Shown here in pieces: positions 15,171 through 24,048 of a stretch of DNA of 46,561 nt (the stretch's first letter is position 1; every line of letters starts with the position of its first letter). The stretch comes from Opitutales bacterium (GTDB lineage: Bacteria; Verrucomicrobiota; Verrucomicrobiia; Opitutales; UBA953). The stretch spans positions 1-46,561 of the forward strand of contig JAILGB010000002.1 in assembly GCA_024697185.1 (NCBI GenBank), read 5' to 3'. A program made the translations under genes and the position numbers. A model generated the notes under the pieces. That model was not told where the DNA came from. It saw only the letters and a program-made list of their open reading frames with translations, and made no database searches.

Positions 15171-17018
15171 ATGGCAACAAAACATTCATTTCAGGCAGAA
15201 GTCAAACAGGTGCTCGACATCGTCGCGCACTCCATTTATAAAGACCGCGATATTTTCTTGCGCGAATTGGTCTCAAACGCCAGCGACGCCCTCGAAAAAT
15301 TGCGTTATACGCAGCTGACGCAAAAAGAAATTTTTCAGCCTGACAAGGCGCTCGAAATCTCCATTGTGACAGATGAAGCCGCGGGAACGCTCACGATTGC
15401 GGATTCCGGCATCGGTATGACGCGCGACGAACTGGTCGAAAATCTCGGCACGGTCGCCCACTCGGGAACGAAGGCGTTTTTGAAAAAAATCCAGGAGAGC
15501 GGCGGCAGCAACGAAAATCTCATCGGACAGTTCGGTGTCGGCTTTTTCTCCGTCTTCATGGTGGCGGATTCTGTAAAATTTTATACGCATTCGTGGAAAT
15601 CGGATGCGGAGTCTCTCTGCTGGACTTCCGACGGGAACGGCGAATATGAAATCGAAGAGGCGCCGGAGCAGGACCGGGGCTCAAAATTGGTGATTTATCT
15701 GAAAGACGAATACAAGGATTTCGCCAAAAAGGACACCGTCAAAGAAGTCCTTGAGCGCTATTCCCGTTTTGTCGCCTATCCGATTTTGCTCGATGGCGAA
15801 AAATTAAACACGATGCAGGCGATCTGGCTCAAATCCAAAAGCGACGTCAGCGAGCAGGAATACAAGGATTTTTACAAAATGCATTGCCGCGCTTTTGACG
15901 AGCCGCGCGACTACCTGCATTTTTCCGCCGACGCTCCGCTGGCGATCAACGCGATTCTTTATTTCCCGACCTACAATCCGGAACAGCTGGGCTTCGGACG
16001 TTCCGAGCCGGGAGTTTCGCTGCACTGCCGAAAAGTCCTGATTGATCCGTCGCCCAAAAATCTTTTGCCGGAATGGCTGCGTTTCGCCAAGGGTGTTGTC
16101 GATTCTGCCGATTTGCCGTTGAACATTTCCCGCGAAACGCTCCAGGACAGCGCGATTATTCAAAAACTCAATCGCGTTTTGACAAAGCGCGCCATCAAGC
16201 ATCTTGAGGAAAAAGCCAAAAAATCGCCCGAACAATACGAGAGTTTTTGGAAAGATTTTGGCAACTATATCCGCGAAGGCATTGCAACCGATCCGGAAAA
16301 TCAGGAGGCTCTCGCAAAACTGTTCCGTTGCGAGTCGTCCCTTTTGGAAGCCGGCAAATTGACGTCGCTTTCAGATTATGTTTCGCGCATGAAGGATTCG
16401 CAAAAGGAAATTTATTATCTCCTCGGTTCCTGTCGCGACGCAATCGAAAAAGGTCCGTATCTTGAAGCCTTTAAATCCCGCGGGATCGAAGTCCTCTTTG
16501 TTTATGAAGGCGCCGACGATTATGTGCTCTCGCGCTTGGGCCGTTTTGCGGACAAGACGCTCGTCTCTGCGGATTCGGCGGATATCGACTTGAGTGAAGT
16601 GCCGCTCGCGGACACGGAGGGTGAGGCGCTCCCCGAAGAAGAGATGAAGGGGCTTTGCGATTGGTTCGCCGAGACGGTCGGTAAAGAAAAAATCGCGTCC
16701 TGCGCTGCGGGATCGCGACTGGTCAATTCTCCCGCCGTCGCACTCAACCAGGACAAATTCATGTCCGCCCAAATGATGCGTATGATGCGTGCGATGAGCA
16801 AGGACGCCGGGAACGCCCCGATGACGCCGGTCAAAATCGAACTCAATCCGCGGCATCCGCTGATTCACAAACTCGCGACGGCGCGGACGGCTTCGCCCGA
16901 TTTGGCGAAACTGATCGCCGAACAGATTTTCGACAACACGCTCGTGGCGGCTGGGATTCTCGAAAATCCGCGCGATATGACCGCCCGCATTTATCAGTTG
17001 CTCGAAAAACTGGTTTAA
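15171..17018 (+). CDS. htpG: Hsp90-family molecular chaperone
   Basis: 615 residues. The GHKL ATPase domain shows ELVSNASDALEK, DSGIGM, GTVAHSGTKAF and GQFGVGFFS; the middle domain has NISRETLQ; the C-terminal dimerisation domain ends after a Met-rich patch (MMRMMRAM). It is a cytosolic homodimer that remodels client proteins. I prefer the ATG at 15171 (MATKHSF) over the in-frame ATG at 15162: a TACAAT box at 15154-15159 would place transcription start near 15166, making the 5' leader only a few nt. A motif-built terminator follows 13 nt after the stop. Confidence 0.95.
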   Translation: MATKHSFQAEVKQVLDIVAHSIYKDRDIFLRELVSNASDALEKLRYTQLTQKEIFQPDKALEISIVTDEAAGTLTIADSGIGMTRDELVENLGTVAHSGTKAFLKKIQESGGSNENLIGQFGVGFFSVFMVADSVKFYTHSWKSDAESLCWTSDGNGEYEIEEAPEQDRGSKLVIYLKDEYKDFAKKDTVKEVLERYSRFVAYPILLDGEKLNTMQAIWLKSKSDVSEQEYKDFYKMHCRAFDEPRDYLHFSADAPLAINAILYFPTYNPEQLGFGRSEPGVSLHCRKVLIDPSPKNLLPEWLRFAKGVVDSADLPLNISRETLQDSAIIQKLNRVLTKRAIKHLEEKAKKSPEQYESFWKDFGNYIREGIATDPENQEALAKLFRCESSLLEAGKLTSLSDYVSRMKDSQKEIYYLLGSCRDAIEKGPYLEAFKSRGIEVLFVYEGADDYVLSRLGRFADKTLVSADSADIDLSEVPLADTEGEALPEEEMKGLCDWFAETVGKEKIASCAAGSRLVNSPAVALNQDKFMSAQMMRMMRAMSKDAGNAPMTPVKIELNPRHPLIHKLATARTASPDLAKLIAEQIFDNTLVAAGILENPRDMTARIYQLLEKLV

Positions 17019-17031
17019 TTTCAAAATCCAT

Positions 17032-17071
17032 AAAAAGCGCGTTCCCGCAAGTCACGGGAACGCGCTTTTTT
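17032..17071. terminator. Bidirectional terminator built from two inverted GGGAACG motifs
   Basis: GCGCGTTCCCG (17037-17047), a 7-nt loop, and CGGGAACGCGC (17055-17065) form a perfect 11-bp stem, flanked by A5 on the left and T6 on the right. It lies between the convergent htpG and MMPL genes and can stop transcription from both sides. Each arm contains one copy of the iterated motif. Confidence 0.9.
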
Positions 17072-17088
17072 GTTTCGGGAACAGAAAT

Positions 17089-19365
17089 TTATTTTTGCGG
17101 GAACGATATATTTTTGCCGTTCCCGTCAAGATCGACGAAATGGCTGAGCGCGTATGAAAGCACGATCCCGAAAGCGATGAGCAGTCCCATTTCGCGCGTC
17201 AGCGGGAACGCTGTAAAGGAGAGAAAACCGAAGGCGACGAAAGTTGTCACGCACGAAAGCAAAATACTGAGCGAAGCGTTGCGGGAACACACCGCATTTT
17301 CTGCCCGATGAATAATATAGTCAATGCCGAATCCGAAAATCAAAAAGAGGGCGAGGAGATGAAAGAGGGAGAGTGAAAATCCGCAGGCGGTGATAAAGGC
17401 TGCCGTTCCCGCGAGCGCGCCCAAGGTCGGCAAAATCATACGCGCGCCCGTGCGAATCCCGTGACGAAGGCAAAAAATCAAAAGCGTTCCCGCGACGGCG
17501 ACCAAAAGATAAAGCGCGCAACGATTGCGGCATTTTTCCAAAAAAAGATTCGTTTCGGCAATAAAATCGAGATTGAGAACTTTGTTTGTTCGCGCGATCT
17601 CCTGAATGATTTTTTTGTCCGCGTTCCTGACGGTGACAATCGCGTAAAATTCTTCGTTCCCGCCGCCGAAAAGCAATGACAGTTCGGGCAGCAAAGCGTT
17701 GTTCTCGAGTTTTGACGGTTTGAGGACTTCCATCGCCGGAAGATTTTTGATGCGGATGGGAAAAGCGGCAGGCGGATTGTTGAGGGCTTTGCAGGCGAGG
17801 TAAAAGTTTTGCAGCTGTTTTTCGAGCGGCGGGACGATTTGCGCGATGCTGCCGACGCCGGCATCTGGATTTTTTTTAAGGATCGCGTCTTCAAAATCGC
17901 TGCATTTGTCGAGCAGTTCAAGTTCCGTCTGCGCGACGACAAGAAAATTTTGTGAGTTTTGATAATCCAGGATTCGAGCGCAATGTTTTTCAGCAATTTT
18001 CAAATCCTCGCCCGGCTCATAAAGATTTTTCAAATCCTCGCTATAATTCCCGCGCGCGATCCCGATAAGTCCCGCGATAAAAAGAAAGGCGAAAACCCAA
18101 ATTTGCGCATTTTTTTTCGTTCCCGCAGCTTTTAAGGTCCCGGCGATTTGTCCGGCAAGCTCTTGGGCTTTATTGCGCGCAAAGGATTTTTTGAGAAAAT
18201 CGAATCTTGCCAGAACACCGAGCGTGAGGGAAACGGCGGTCGCGATCCCGATGAGGGTGAAAGTCGCGATTTGCCGCAGGAGTTCGACATCGACGAAGAG
18301 GAAGACGGCAAAAGCCAGGCAGGTCGTTCCCGCGGAAAAAATGAGAGCTCTTGCGAGTGGTTTTGTCAGCGTTCCCGCGATGACGAGATGAAGGATGTAA
18401 TCGACGGCGATGCCGAGCAGCGAACAGCCGAAAAGCAGGGTGAGCGTGTGAATGCTCCCGAAGATCGCGTTTGTCCCGGCAAAAGCGAGCGTTCCCGCGA
18501 GCACAAGCGTTCCTGTGCCGACAAAAAAAGTTTTTAGCGAGCGAAAAACGGCGAAGAAAATCGCAAAGAGAAAAATGAGGGAAGCGACGGAGAGCAGATT
18601 GATTTCGTTCAAACTTTTTGACGCGGAGATCGCTGTATGGACGGGAACGCCGGCAAGTTCGACGCGGACGTTCCCGTCGCTAAATTTTTCTTGGAGGGCT
18701 TGAAGGCGCCCGATGTTCCCCACGATTTCGCTTAACGCATTGGTGTTGTTGAGACGCAGCGGCAGATAGGCGGCGGTGACGCCGTCTTCTATGTTGGCGA
18801 CGGGAACGCCGTCAATAAAACGGAAGGGCGCGCGCAGGAGCGGATTTTCGGCAAAAAAAGCGGTAAGAAAACCGTAGGGGTCGTCCCGCACGGGCAGGAG
18901 GCGCGCCGTCACGGGCGCGTTGAGTTCCGCGAGCGCTGTTTCGGCGAGTGCGTCAAGACGGCCTTCTTCGAGCAAAGTCGCGTGGGTTTGGGAGAGCAGT
19001 TGGAGGCGATAGGGTTTAAAAAGGGCGGCGATCGCCTTGAGTTTTTTAGGGTCGGGATCGGCGATTTTGTCGGGAACGGCAATTCCGGATTCCGTTACGG
19101 CGCGCGCAAAAGTTTTTTGCCGTTCGAGGGCGTCGAGGGTGTGTTCCGCATCGGCGGGAACGAAGATGGCGTGAACAAGTCCGGCGGAGTTCCGGGAGAT
19201 TTTTTCGATCGCTTCACGCTTGACGGCGGAGTTTTGCGAGAGGGGGAGAAGGGAGAAAAAACTGCTTTCGATTTTTACGGGAACGGCAAAAAACAGCCAT
19301 GCCGTTCCCGCGGAAACGGCGAGGAGAATCGGAAGCCAAAGCCAGTGGAAAATTCGCGCGAGCAT
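17089..19365 (-). CDS. MMPL/RND-type exporter of aryl-polyene-like cluster
   Basis: 758 residues with the RND half-transporter layout duplicated: an N-terminal membrane helix, a periplasmic domain, then a bundle of five to six helices (about 245-400), followed by a second copy (helix near 420, periplasmic domain, helices about 620-750). The bundles carry related motifs, GIAVDYILHL and FGIDYIIHRA. In aryl polyene and flexirubin clusters such a protein is thought to move the lipid-linked pigment across the inner membrane; the cargo here is inferred from the operon. Its ATG overlaps the LolA-like stop by 1 nt. It is very dense in the iterated motif, giving many Val-Pro-Ala, Ala-Gly-Thr and Gly-Asn triplets. 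Confidence 0.85.
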   Translation of the reverse strand: MLARIFHWLWLPILLAVSAGTAWLFFAVPVKIESSFFSLLPLSQNSAVKREAIEKISRNSAGLVHAIFVPADAEHTLDALERQKTFARAVTESGIAVPDKIADPDPKKLKAIAALFKPYRLQLLSQTHATLLEEGRLDALAETALAELNAPVTARLLPVRDDPYGFLTAFFAENPLLRAPFRFIDGVPVANIEDGVTAAYLPLRLNNTNALSEIVGNIGRLQALQEKFSDGNVRVELAGVPVHTAISASKSLNEINLLSVASLIFLFAIFFAVFRSLKTFFVGTGTLVLAGTLAFAGTNAIFGSIHTLTLLFGCSLLGIAVDYILHLVIAGTLTKPLARALIFSAGTTCLAFAVFLFVDVELLRQIATFTLIGIATAVSLTLGVLARFDFLKKSFARNKAQELAGQIAGTLKAAGTKKNAQIWVFAFLFIAGLIGIARGNYSEDLKNLYEPGEDLKIAEKHCARILDYQNSQNFLVVAQTELELLDKCSDFEDAILKKNPDAGVGSIAQIVPPLEKQLQNFYLACKALNNPPAAFPIRIKNLPAMEVLKPSKLENNALLPELSLLFGGGNEEFYAIVTVRNADKKIIQEIARTNKVLNLDFIAETNLFLEKCRNRCALYLLVAVAGTLLIFCLRHGIRTGARMILPTLGALAGTAAFITACGFSLSLFHLLALFLIFGFGIDYIIHRAENAVCSRNASLSILLSCVTTFVAFGFLSFTAFPLTREMGLLIAFGIVLSYALSHFVDLDGNGKNISFPQK

Positions 19366-19982
19366 TATTTTTCAAATTTTTTAAAAGCTTCGAGGCTTTC
19401 GTTCCGGTCCCGTTGAATATTTTTGAGTTTGATATGGGTGGACTCGTCCTTGCTGTCGTTGAGAAAGTGGATGTCGCTTACTTCGCCGCCGTTCCCGCAG
19501 ATTGTGATGGCGCTAAACGGCAAAGACGATTCTTTGGGGCTGAGTTCGAGACGCCAGCCGCCGTTTTCCGTTTGGGCGTTCAGTTCAAAATATTTTTCGA
19601 GCGCCGCAACGTCTCCAAGCATGGCGTCGTTGATGATTTGGACGATTTCCTGCGCCATCGCGCTGGCTCCGATTTTGATTTCCTGGACGATCTTGTCTTC
19701 TTTGTCAAAAAAAGTCAGGCTTTCCTTGCTGATCAAAATCGTTGCTTTCGCGGGAACGTCCGTTTGCCAGAGCGCGCCGTCGTTTTTTGAAAAAACAAAT
19801 TTTCCGGCGGACTTCAAGTCGATTTCGAGATCGAGCATCGTTTTCGTCTGCTCAAAATCTCCGGCGACAATCCGGTTTTGCGGAATAAGTTTGAGGACTT
19901 GTCCGGCGGGAACGGGCTCGGCGAAAATCGGCATCGCGGGAACGAGGCAGACGAGGGCGATGAAATTGATAATTTTAGTCAT
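19365..19982 (-). CDS. LolA-like outer-membrane lipoprotein carrier protein
   Basis: 205 residues, starting at the ATG at 19982, which follows a frame shared with the upstream gene's end; the next residues (MTKIINFIALVCLVPAMPIF then AEP) are a signal peptide. The mature part has the LolA pattern: VAGDFEQTKTMLDLEIDLKS, GKFVFSKNDGALWQTDVP, later LTFFDKEDK. Canonical LolA shuttles lipoproteins; the version in aryl-polyene clusters is thought to carry the pigment-lipid. The gene overlaps the acyltransferase by 8 nt and the MMPL gene by 1 nt, so all three are probably co-translated. Confidence 0.8.
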   Translation of the reverse strand: MTKIINFIALVCLVPAMPIFAEPVPAGQVLKLIPQNRIVAGDFEQTKTMLDLEIDLKSAGKFVFSKNDGALWQTDVPAKATILISKESLTFFDKEDKIVQEIKIGASAMAQEIVQIINDAMLGDVAALEKYFELNAQTENGGWRLELSPKESSLPFSAITICGNGGEVSDIHFLNDSKDESTHIKLKNIQRDRNESLEAFKKFEK

Positions 19983-20916
19983 TTTTCCAAAACTTAAAGA
20001 AATTGAACCACTGATACGGGTGTTCGAGCGCCATGGATTCGAGGCGGCAGACAAATTGTTTTTGCAGTTGCGCGGCGCGTTCCCGTGCCGACGTTGTTGC
20101 GGGAACGTTTTCGAGTTCGTAAACATAGATCGCTCCGCCGTCGTTTTCCGGGAGCGTAAAGATAGCGAAAACGGGGCAGTCGAGCGAGGCGGCAAAACGG
20201 AAGACCCCGTTGGGGAAATCGGCGGGAACGCCGAGGAAGGGCAATGTTGTTGCGGTTTTGGAAGTGATCCTCCCGAGCACGCGGTCGCCCGCCATGATGA
20301 TCATTTCGCCGCGTTTGATTTTTTCCTCCAAAATCATCGCGGTATCGATGCCGAGCGTGAGGACTTCGATGAGGCGGTCGCCGGCGTTCCGGTTGATCGT
20401 TTGCATCGCCCGGGCAAAAGTTGAGGAGATCGCCGTCGCGATGACGATGTTGATTTTGAGGTTTTTTGAAATTTTATCGTTGAGGAATGCCGCCCTGAAA
20501 AGTTCGATATTGCCCAAATGCGAACAGACGACAAATGCGCCTTTCTTCTCGTGATAGACTTTGTTGATCGCCTGCCAGCCTTCGTCCGTCTTGATCGCGA
20601 GTTTGTTCATGCCGATGGCTTGAGACCAGCCTGCAACTTTGTCGAGGAGCGAAAAAGTGAAGGTGAGCAGATGGCGGAAACTGGAATATTTTTTGGCGGG
20701 AACGCCACGGATTTTCGCGATTTTGTCAAGAAAATCGCGCGAATGCCTTCTCGGTCCCCTCAAGAACGGGAACGCGCAGCAAAAGAGAATCCCGACGATG
20801 GCGCGCGTGATCTGCCGTCCGAGGATTTTGTAGCAGTAAAAAATGATGAGAATCCGCCAGAGCCCCGCGCCACGTTCGCGAGCGGTCTGCCAATCGTTGT
20901 CGGAGGATGCGGACAT
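19975..20916 (-). CDS. LpxL/HtrB-like lysophospholipid or lipid A acyltransferase
   Basis: 313 residues. An N-terminal hydrophobic segment anchors it to the inner membrane (about 18-50). The catalytic HX4E site is SHLGNIELF, followed by the later MAGDR motif of the LpxL/HtrB family (IIMAGDRVLGR). Family members move acyl chains from acyl-ACP to lipid acceptors. Within this operon it most likely attaches the polyene acyl chain to a lipid head group; a role in ordinary lipid A synthesis cannot be excluded. It starts 5 nt after the thioesterase stop. Confidence 0.85.
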   Translation of the reverse strand: MSASSDNDWQTARERGAGLWRILIIFYCYKILGRQITRAIVGILFCCAFPFLRGPRRHSRDFLDKIAKIRGVPAKKYSSFRHLLTFTFSLLDKVAGWSQAIGMNKLAIKTDEGWQAINKVYHEKKGAFVVCSHLGNIELFRAAFLNDKISKNLKINIVIATAISSTFARAMQTINRNAGDRLIEVLTLGIDTAMILEEKIKRGEMIIMAGDRVLGRITSKTATTLPFLGVPADFPNGVFRFAASLDCPVFAIFTLPENDGGAIYVYELENVPATTSARERAAQLQKQFVCRLESMALEHPYQWFNFFKFWKND

Positions 20917-20921
20917 TCGGC

Positions 20922-21341
20922 TTAGGCCTCAGGAAAAACGCGATGGAGGTGGTCGCGAAAAATTTGCGGGATCGTAAAAAGGGTTTCGCGGGAACGCAAA
21001 TCGACGCAAATTTGGGAAATGTCGCCGATTGTCAAAAGTTCGCCGTCCTCGCTTTTGACAAAAAATTTGAAGCGCAGGAAATTTTCAGCATCGACCAAAC
21101 GCGCCGTCACGAGGATTTTTTGTCTGAACCGGACGGGGCGGATATATTTGACATTCATTTTGACGACGGGAAAGGAATAGTGGTTTTCCGCCATATGCGC
21201 ATATGAAAAATCGATTTTGTCGAGAAATGCGCAACGTGCCGCTTCAAAGAATTTGACATAATTGCCGTGCCAAACGATGTTCATCGGATCGAGATCGTAA
21301 AACTCGGCGGTGATCGCGATTGTGATTTCCGGAGGATTCAT
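20922..21341 (-). CDS. 4-hydroxybenzoyl-CoA-type (YbgC-like) hotdog thioesterase
   Basis: 139 residues, single hotdog domain. The motif YDLDPMNIVWHGNYVKFFEAAR has the catalytic Asp and the HGNY segment of the 4HBT/YbgC group. These enzymes hydrolyse acyl-CoA or acyl-ACP thioesters in the cytoplasm. Position between the dehydratase (9 nt upstream) and acyltransferase (5 nt downstream) matches the thioesterase of aryl-polyene clusters. Confidence 0.85.
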   Translation of the reverse strand: MNPPEITIAITAEFYDLDPMNIVWHGNYVKFFEAARCAFLDKIDFSYAHMAENHYSFPVVKMNVKYIRPVRFRQKILVTARLVDAENFLRFKFFVKSEDGELLTIGDISQICVDLRSRETLFTIPQIFRDHLHRVFPEA

Positions 21342-21350
21342 AATTTTGGA

Positions 21351-21827
21351 TTATTTTTTTAAAAGCGCGAGAGCGTCTTCGATTTTGTCATTTTGGGTGA
21401 GATAAACATTGAGTTCGGATTCGGCGACGGGCGTTCCCTCGGAGCTGTTTTCGAAGATGCGGCAGTGTGTTTTGCCAAATCCATCGAGAAAATAAGTCTG
21501 GCGGACATGAATAAAATATTTTTTGCCGGTTTCAAATTTTGAAAGGCTGTTTTTGTAAGTGCGCGCTCCGAGGAGAAAGCCGATGCGCGGCGCGCGATTT
21601 TCACGTTCCCGGGCGAAGATTCCCGAAAAAAGTCCGACGCTTTGCGCCATCAGTTCGATACCGACATAGGCGGGAACGCCGTCGATTTCGGGATCGTAAA
21701 AGATGGAGTTTTTGTCAAAACACGCCCAGGCCGTCAGGGAGTAATCGTCCAAGTCGCAGTTTTCGATCCCGCCGACCAGAATCATCGGTTTGCGGTGCGG
21801 CAAAAGTTCTTCGAGCGAATAATCCAT
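21351..21827 (-). CDS. FabZ-like 3-hydroxyacyl-ACP dehydratase (ApeP-type)
   Basis: 158 residues. LLPHRKPMILV near the N-terminus and the helix GVPAYVGIELMAQSVG match FabZ-like hotdog dehydratases and the aryl-polyene ApeP/ApeI group. It would remove water from the 3-hydroxyacyl-ACP intermediate to build conjugated double bonds. It starts 2 nt after the ketosynthase stop. As in other ApeP-like proteins the classical FabZ active site is only partly conserved, so activity may depend on a partner. Confidence 0.8.
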   Translation of the reverse strand: MDYSLEELLPHRKPMILVGGIENCDLDDYSLTAWACFDKNSIFYDPEIDGVPAYVGIELMAQSVGLFSGIFARERENRAPRIGFLLGARTYKNSLSKFETGKKYFIHVRQTYFLDGFGKTHCRIFENSSEGTPVAESELNVYLTQNDKIEDALALLKK

Positions 21828-21829
21828 GG

Positions 21830-23008
21830 TTATTTACCCAAAATGACGGAAACGTTGCTGCCGCCAAAAGCGAAGGAGTTGCTGAGAATCGTTTTCACGG
21901 GAACGCTTTTCCCTGCCGCCGCTCTCGGGATCGCCGGCAATGCGGGATCGGGTTCGTCGATTTCGATGTGATAAGGCAGATGTTGTTGTGGGTTGTATTT
22001 TTCAGACAATGTCAGCCAGCAAAGTGCGGCTTCGAGTGCGCCCGAGGCTCCGAGCGTGTGGCCGAAAAAGGGTTTTGAGGAACTGCACAGCGGCATTTGC
22101 GCGCCGAAAACATCGGCGACGGCTTTGGATTCCATCGCATCGTTGGCGGGCGTTCCCGTGCCGTGGAGATTCAGATAATCGATGTCTCCGGCTTGCAAAT
22201 TCGCGTTTTTGAGCGCATCGCGCATAGAGGCTGCCGCTCCGGAGCCTTCGGGATCGGGCGAGGTGAGGTGGTAGGCGTCGGAGGATTCGCCGACTCCGAG
22301 CAGGCGGACCGGCTCGTTCCCGGGCAGGACTTCCCGCGTCATTATGAAAAGTGCGGCTCCTTCGCCGATGTTGATGCCGTCGCGGCGGGCGGAAAGCGGG
22401 CTCGCCTGATGTTCTGAAATGATGCCGAGCGAATCAAATCCTCCTTGGACAAAGGGTGAAAAAGAATCCGCACCGCCGACGAGAACCGCGTCGCAAATGT
22501 CTCCGTCAAGCAGTTCCTGCGCGGTCGCAAACGCTTTTCCCGCCGAGCTGCAGGCGGTGGAAATGGCGATGGCGGGACCTTCGATCCCAAGCGTCTTTTT
22601 TATAAAGTCCGTCGGATGACAAAGCGCCATCTGCTCAAGCCGGATGCTGTCGGGAGAGTCCGGATTTTCAACTTTCGCCTTCACCTGTTTTTCGATTTCG
22701 CGAACTCCGGTGTTGCTTGTTCCCAAAACGACAGCGATACGCGTTCCCGCAAAAAGTTTTTTTACCATGTTCCAATCTTCCTGAATCTGCGGGAGCGCCG
22801 CTAATATCAGCCGGTTGATGCGCGTATCGTCCGCGGGATTGTCGATTGTCGGGAGCGGCGAGGAGACTTCGCCGACGGGAACGGTTTTTTCACCGCAGGC
22901 GACCATCGCCAGGGGAAGGGCGTTCCCGTGGAGCAGGTTTTGCGCGAGGGCTTCGCGGGAAGAGCCTTGTGCCGTAACGACGGCGGGTTTGGAAAGATAG
23001 TAATTCAT
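21830..23008 (-). CDS. Beta-ketoacyl-ACP synthase (FabF/ApeO-type)
   Basis: 392 residues from the ATG at 23008; the longer upstream frame overlaps the lipoprotein gene and is rejected. All three catalytic residues of KAS I/II enzymes are present: Cys153 (STACSS), His282 (HGTGTP) and His317 (FGHTLGASG). The C-terminal NSFAFGGSNVSVI is standard. It catalyses the decarboxylative condensation that extends an acyl-ACP chain. Its neighbours (DUF3261 lipoprotein 4 nt upstream, FabZ-like dehydratase 2 nt downstream) match the aryl-polyene ApeN-ApeO-ApeP arrangement rather than fatty acid synthesis. Confidence 0.9.
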   Translation of the reverse strand: MNYYLSKPAVVTAQGSSREALAQNLLHGNALPLAMVACGEKTVPVGEVSSPLPTIDNPADDTRINRLILAALPQIQEDWNMVKKLFAGTRIAVVLGTSNTGVREIEKQVKAKVENPDSPDSIRLEQMALCHPTDFIKKTLGIEGPAIAISTACSSAGKAFATAQELLDGDICDAVLVGGADSFSPFVQGGFDSLGIISEHQASPLSARRDGINIGEGAALFIMTREVLPGNEPVRLLGVGESSDAYHLTSPDPEGSGAAASMRDALKNANLQAGDIDYLNLHGTGTPANDAMESKAVADVFGAQMPLCSSSKPFFGHTLGASGALEAALCWLTLSEKYNPQQHLPYHIEIDEPDPALPAIPRAAAGKSVPVKTILSNSFAFGGSNVSVILGK

Positions 23009-23012
23009 AAAA

Positions 23013-23606
23013 TCAGTCAATTGGGGAGAGGGAGTAGTCGTAATGCCATTTGTGGCAGACGACGGAGATTGTTTGTTTTTGCACGGGAACATCGGCTGGC
23101 GAGTAGTTGATCGTCAGGAGCGGTTCGCCGTTTTCAAAAATTTTGCGGGAACGGCTTTTTGTCGCGGGAACATCGTTTTCCTCCGCCCGATAAATGCCGC
23201 CGTCAGCGATTTGTTGCGGGGAATAAAAAATAAATTGGAAATCGCGAAGGGCGAAATGAAGGTTTTTTCGCGCTTCTTCCGGCAAGAATGCCGCCGCGAA
23301 CTGCTCGGAGCTGTTGTCGTTTTTCAGAACGATTTTACAAAGTCTTCCCATATCACCCGTTGCAATCAGCGTAAGCGCGTTTTGATCCCATTTGGCAAGG
23401 GCGACATAACCGGCGGCGTTTTTGCCGTTGTCAAAACGGGCGTCGATGCGATGTTTGAAAAGCGCCGTTCCCGCGAGAGGACTTTCGTAGTTCAAAAATC
23501 GGAAATCCGCGTTCCCGCCCGTCGTTCTTGTCATCATACACGCGCTCATGCTCGCGCACGCGACAAAAATAAGAAAAGCTTGAACGGATTTTGAAAAAAA
23601 CGACAT
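23013..23606 (-). CDS. DUF3261-like lipoprotein of aryl-polyene cluster
   Basis: 197 residues. The signal peptide ends in SMSAC, giving a lipidated Cys at residue 23. The mature part is beta-rich and Trp/Phe-containing, consistent with the DUF3261 family, whose members sit next to the ketosynthase in aryl-polyene clusters; molecular role unknown. It is the first gene of the seven-gene minus-strand operon. Its ATG follows a TATAAT box by 8 nt. Confidence 0.75.
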   Translation of the reverse strand: MSFFSKSVQAFLIFVACASMSACMMTRTTGGNADFRFLNYESPLAGTALFKHRIDARFDNGKNAAGYVALAKWDQNALTLIATGDMGRLCKIVLKNDNSSEQFAAAFLPEEARKNLHFALRDFQFIFYSPQQIADGGIYRAEENDVPATKSRSRKIFENGEPLLTINYSPADVPVQKQTISVVCHKWHYDYSLSPID

Positions 23607-23614
23607 TGTGATTA

Positions 23615-23643
23615 ATTATAACAAAGCGACTTTATTTTTTAAA
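23615..23643 (-). promoter_or_regulatory. Promoter of aryl-polyene-like operon
   Basis: On the minus strand: TTTAAA (23638-23643), 17-nt spacer, perfect TATAAT (23615-23620), then 8 nt to the ATG at 23606. The predicted mRNA is almost leaderless. Confidence 0.6.
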
Positions 23644-23693
23644 GGGCAATTCCATCGGGTTCCCCGACGATTGTCGCGTTTGCAAAAAAAATC

Positions 23694-23722
23694 TTGACTT
23701 GTCGTTGTCGAGAGCGCAAAAT
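23694..23722 (+). promoter_or_regulatory. Promoter of rpmF
   Basis: TTGACT (23694-23699), 17-nt spacer, CAAAAT (23717-23722). Unlike many promoters here it leaves a leader of about 30 nt before the rpmF ATG. Confidence 0.55.
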
Positions 23723-23760
23723 GGAGGGACATAACAAATTAACTCAAACTTTTAAAAATC

Positions 23761-23934
23761 ATGGGTCAACCAAAACGTAAGCAATCCAAACGTCGCTCGG
23801 CACTCCGTCGCGGAGCGAATCAGTATAAGGCTCCGACGCTCGCTAAGGCGAAAGACGGCTCGGCTTGCCTTTCCCACCGCGTCAACCCCGTCACGGGCGA
23901 ATATCGCGGTCGCAAAGTTATCGAAGTTGACTAA
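23761..23934 (+). CDS. rpmF: 50S ribosomal protein L32
   Basis: 57 residues, too short for a default ORF list. The start (MGQPKRKQSKRRSALRR) is the basic N-terminus of L32, followed by the LSHRVNPVTGEYRGRKVI segment in the place of the zinc-ribbon half. It packs against 23S rRNA in the large subunit. The rpmF-plsX order is common in bacteria. No GGGAACG copies, as expected for a slowly changing gene. Confidence 0.95.
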   Translation: MGQPKRKQSKRRSALRRGANQYKAPTLAKAKDGSACLSHRVNPVTGEYRGRKVIEVD

Positions 23935-23961
23935 TATCGACACTTTTTAAACTTGCGAAAC

Positions 23962-23996
23962 AATGTCACTCTTCCCTACAATGGAATAGTGACATT
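23962..23996 (+). terminator. Stem-loop between rpmF and plsX
   Basis: AATGTCACT (23962-23970) and AGTGACATT (23988-23996) form a perfect 9-bp stem with a 17-nt loop, followed by TTCGTTTT. Possibly a leaky terminator that lowers plsX expression relative to the ribosomal protein. It has no GGGAACG motif. Confidence 0.6.
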
Positions 23997-24048
23997 TTCG
24001 TTTTATCTCGAATGCTTTTTTGAGTATTCGGCAACTTTTTAAAAAGTA

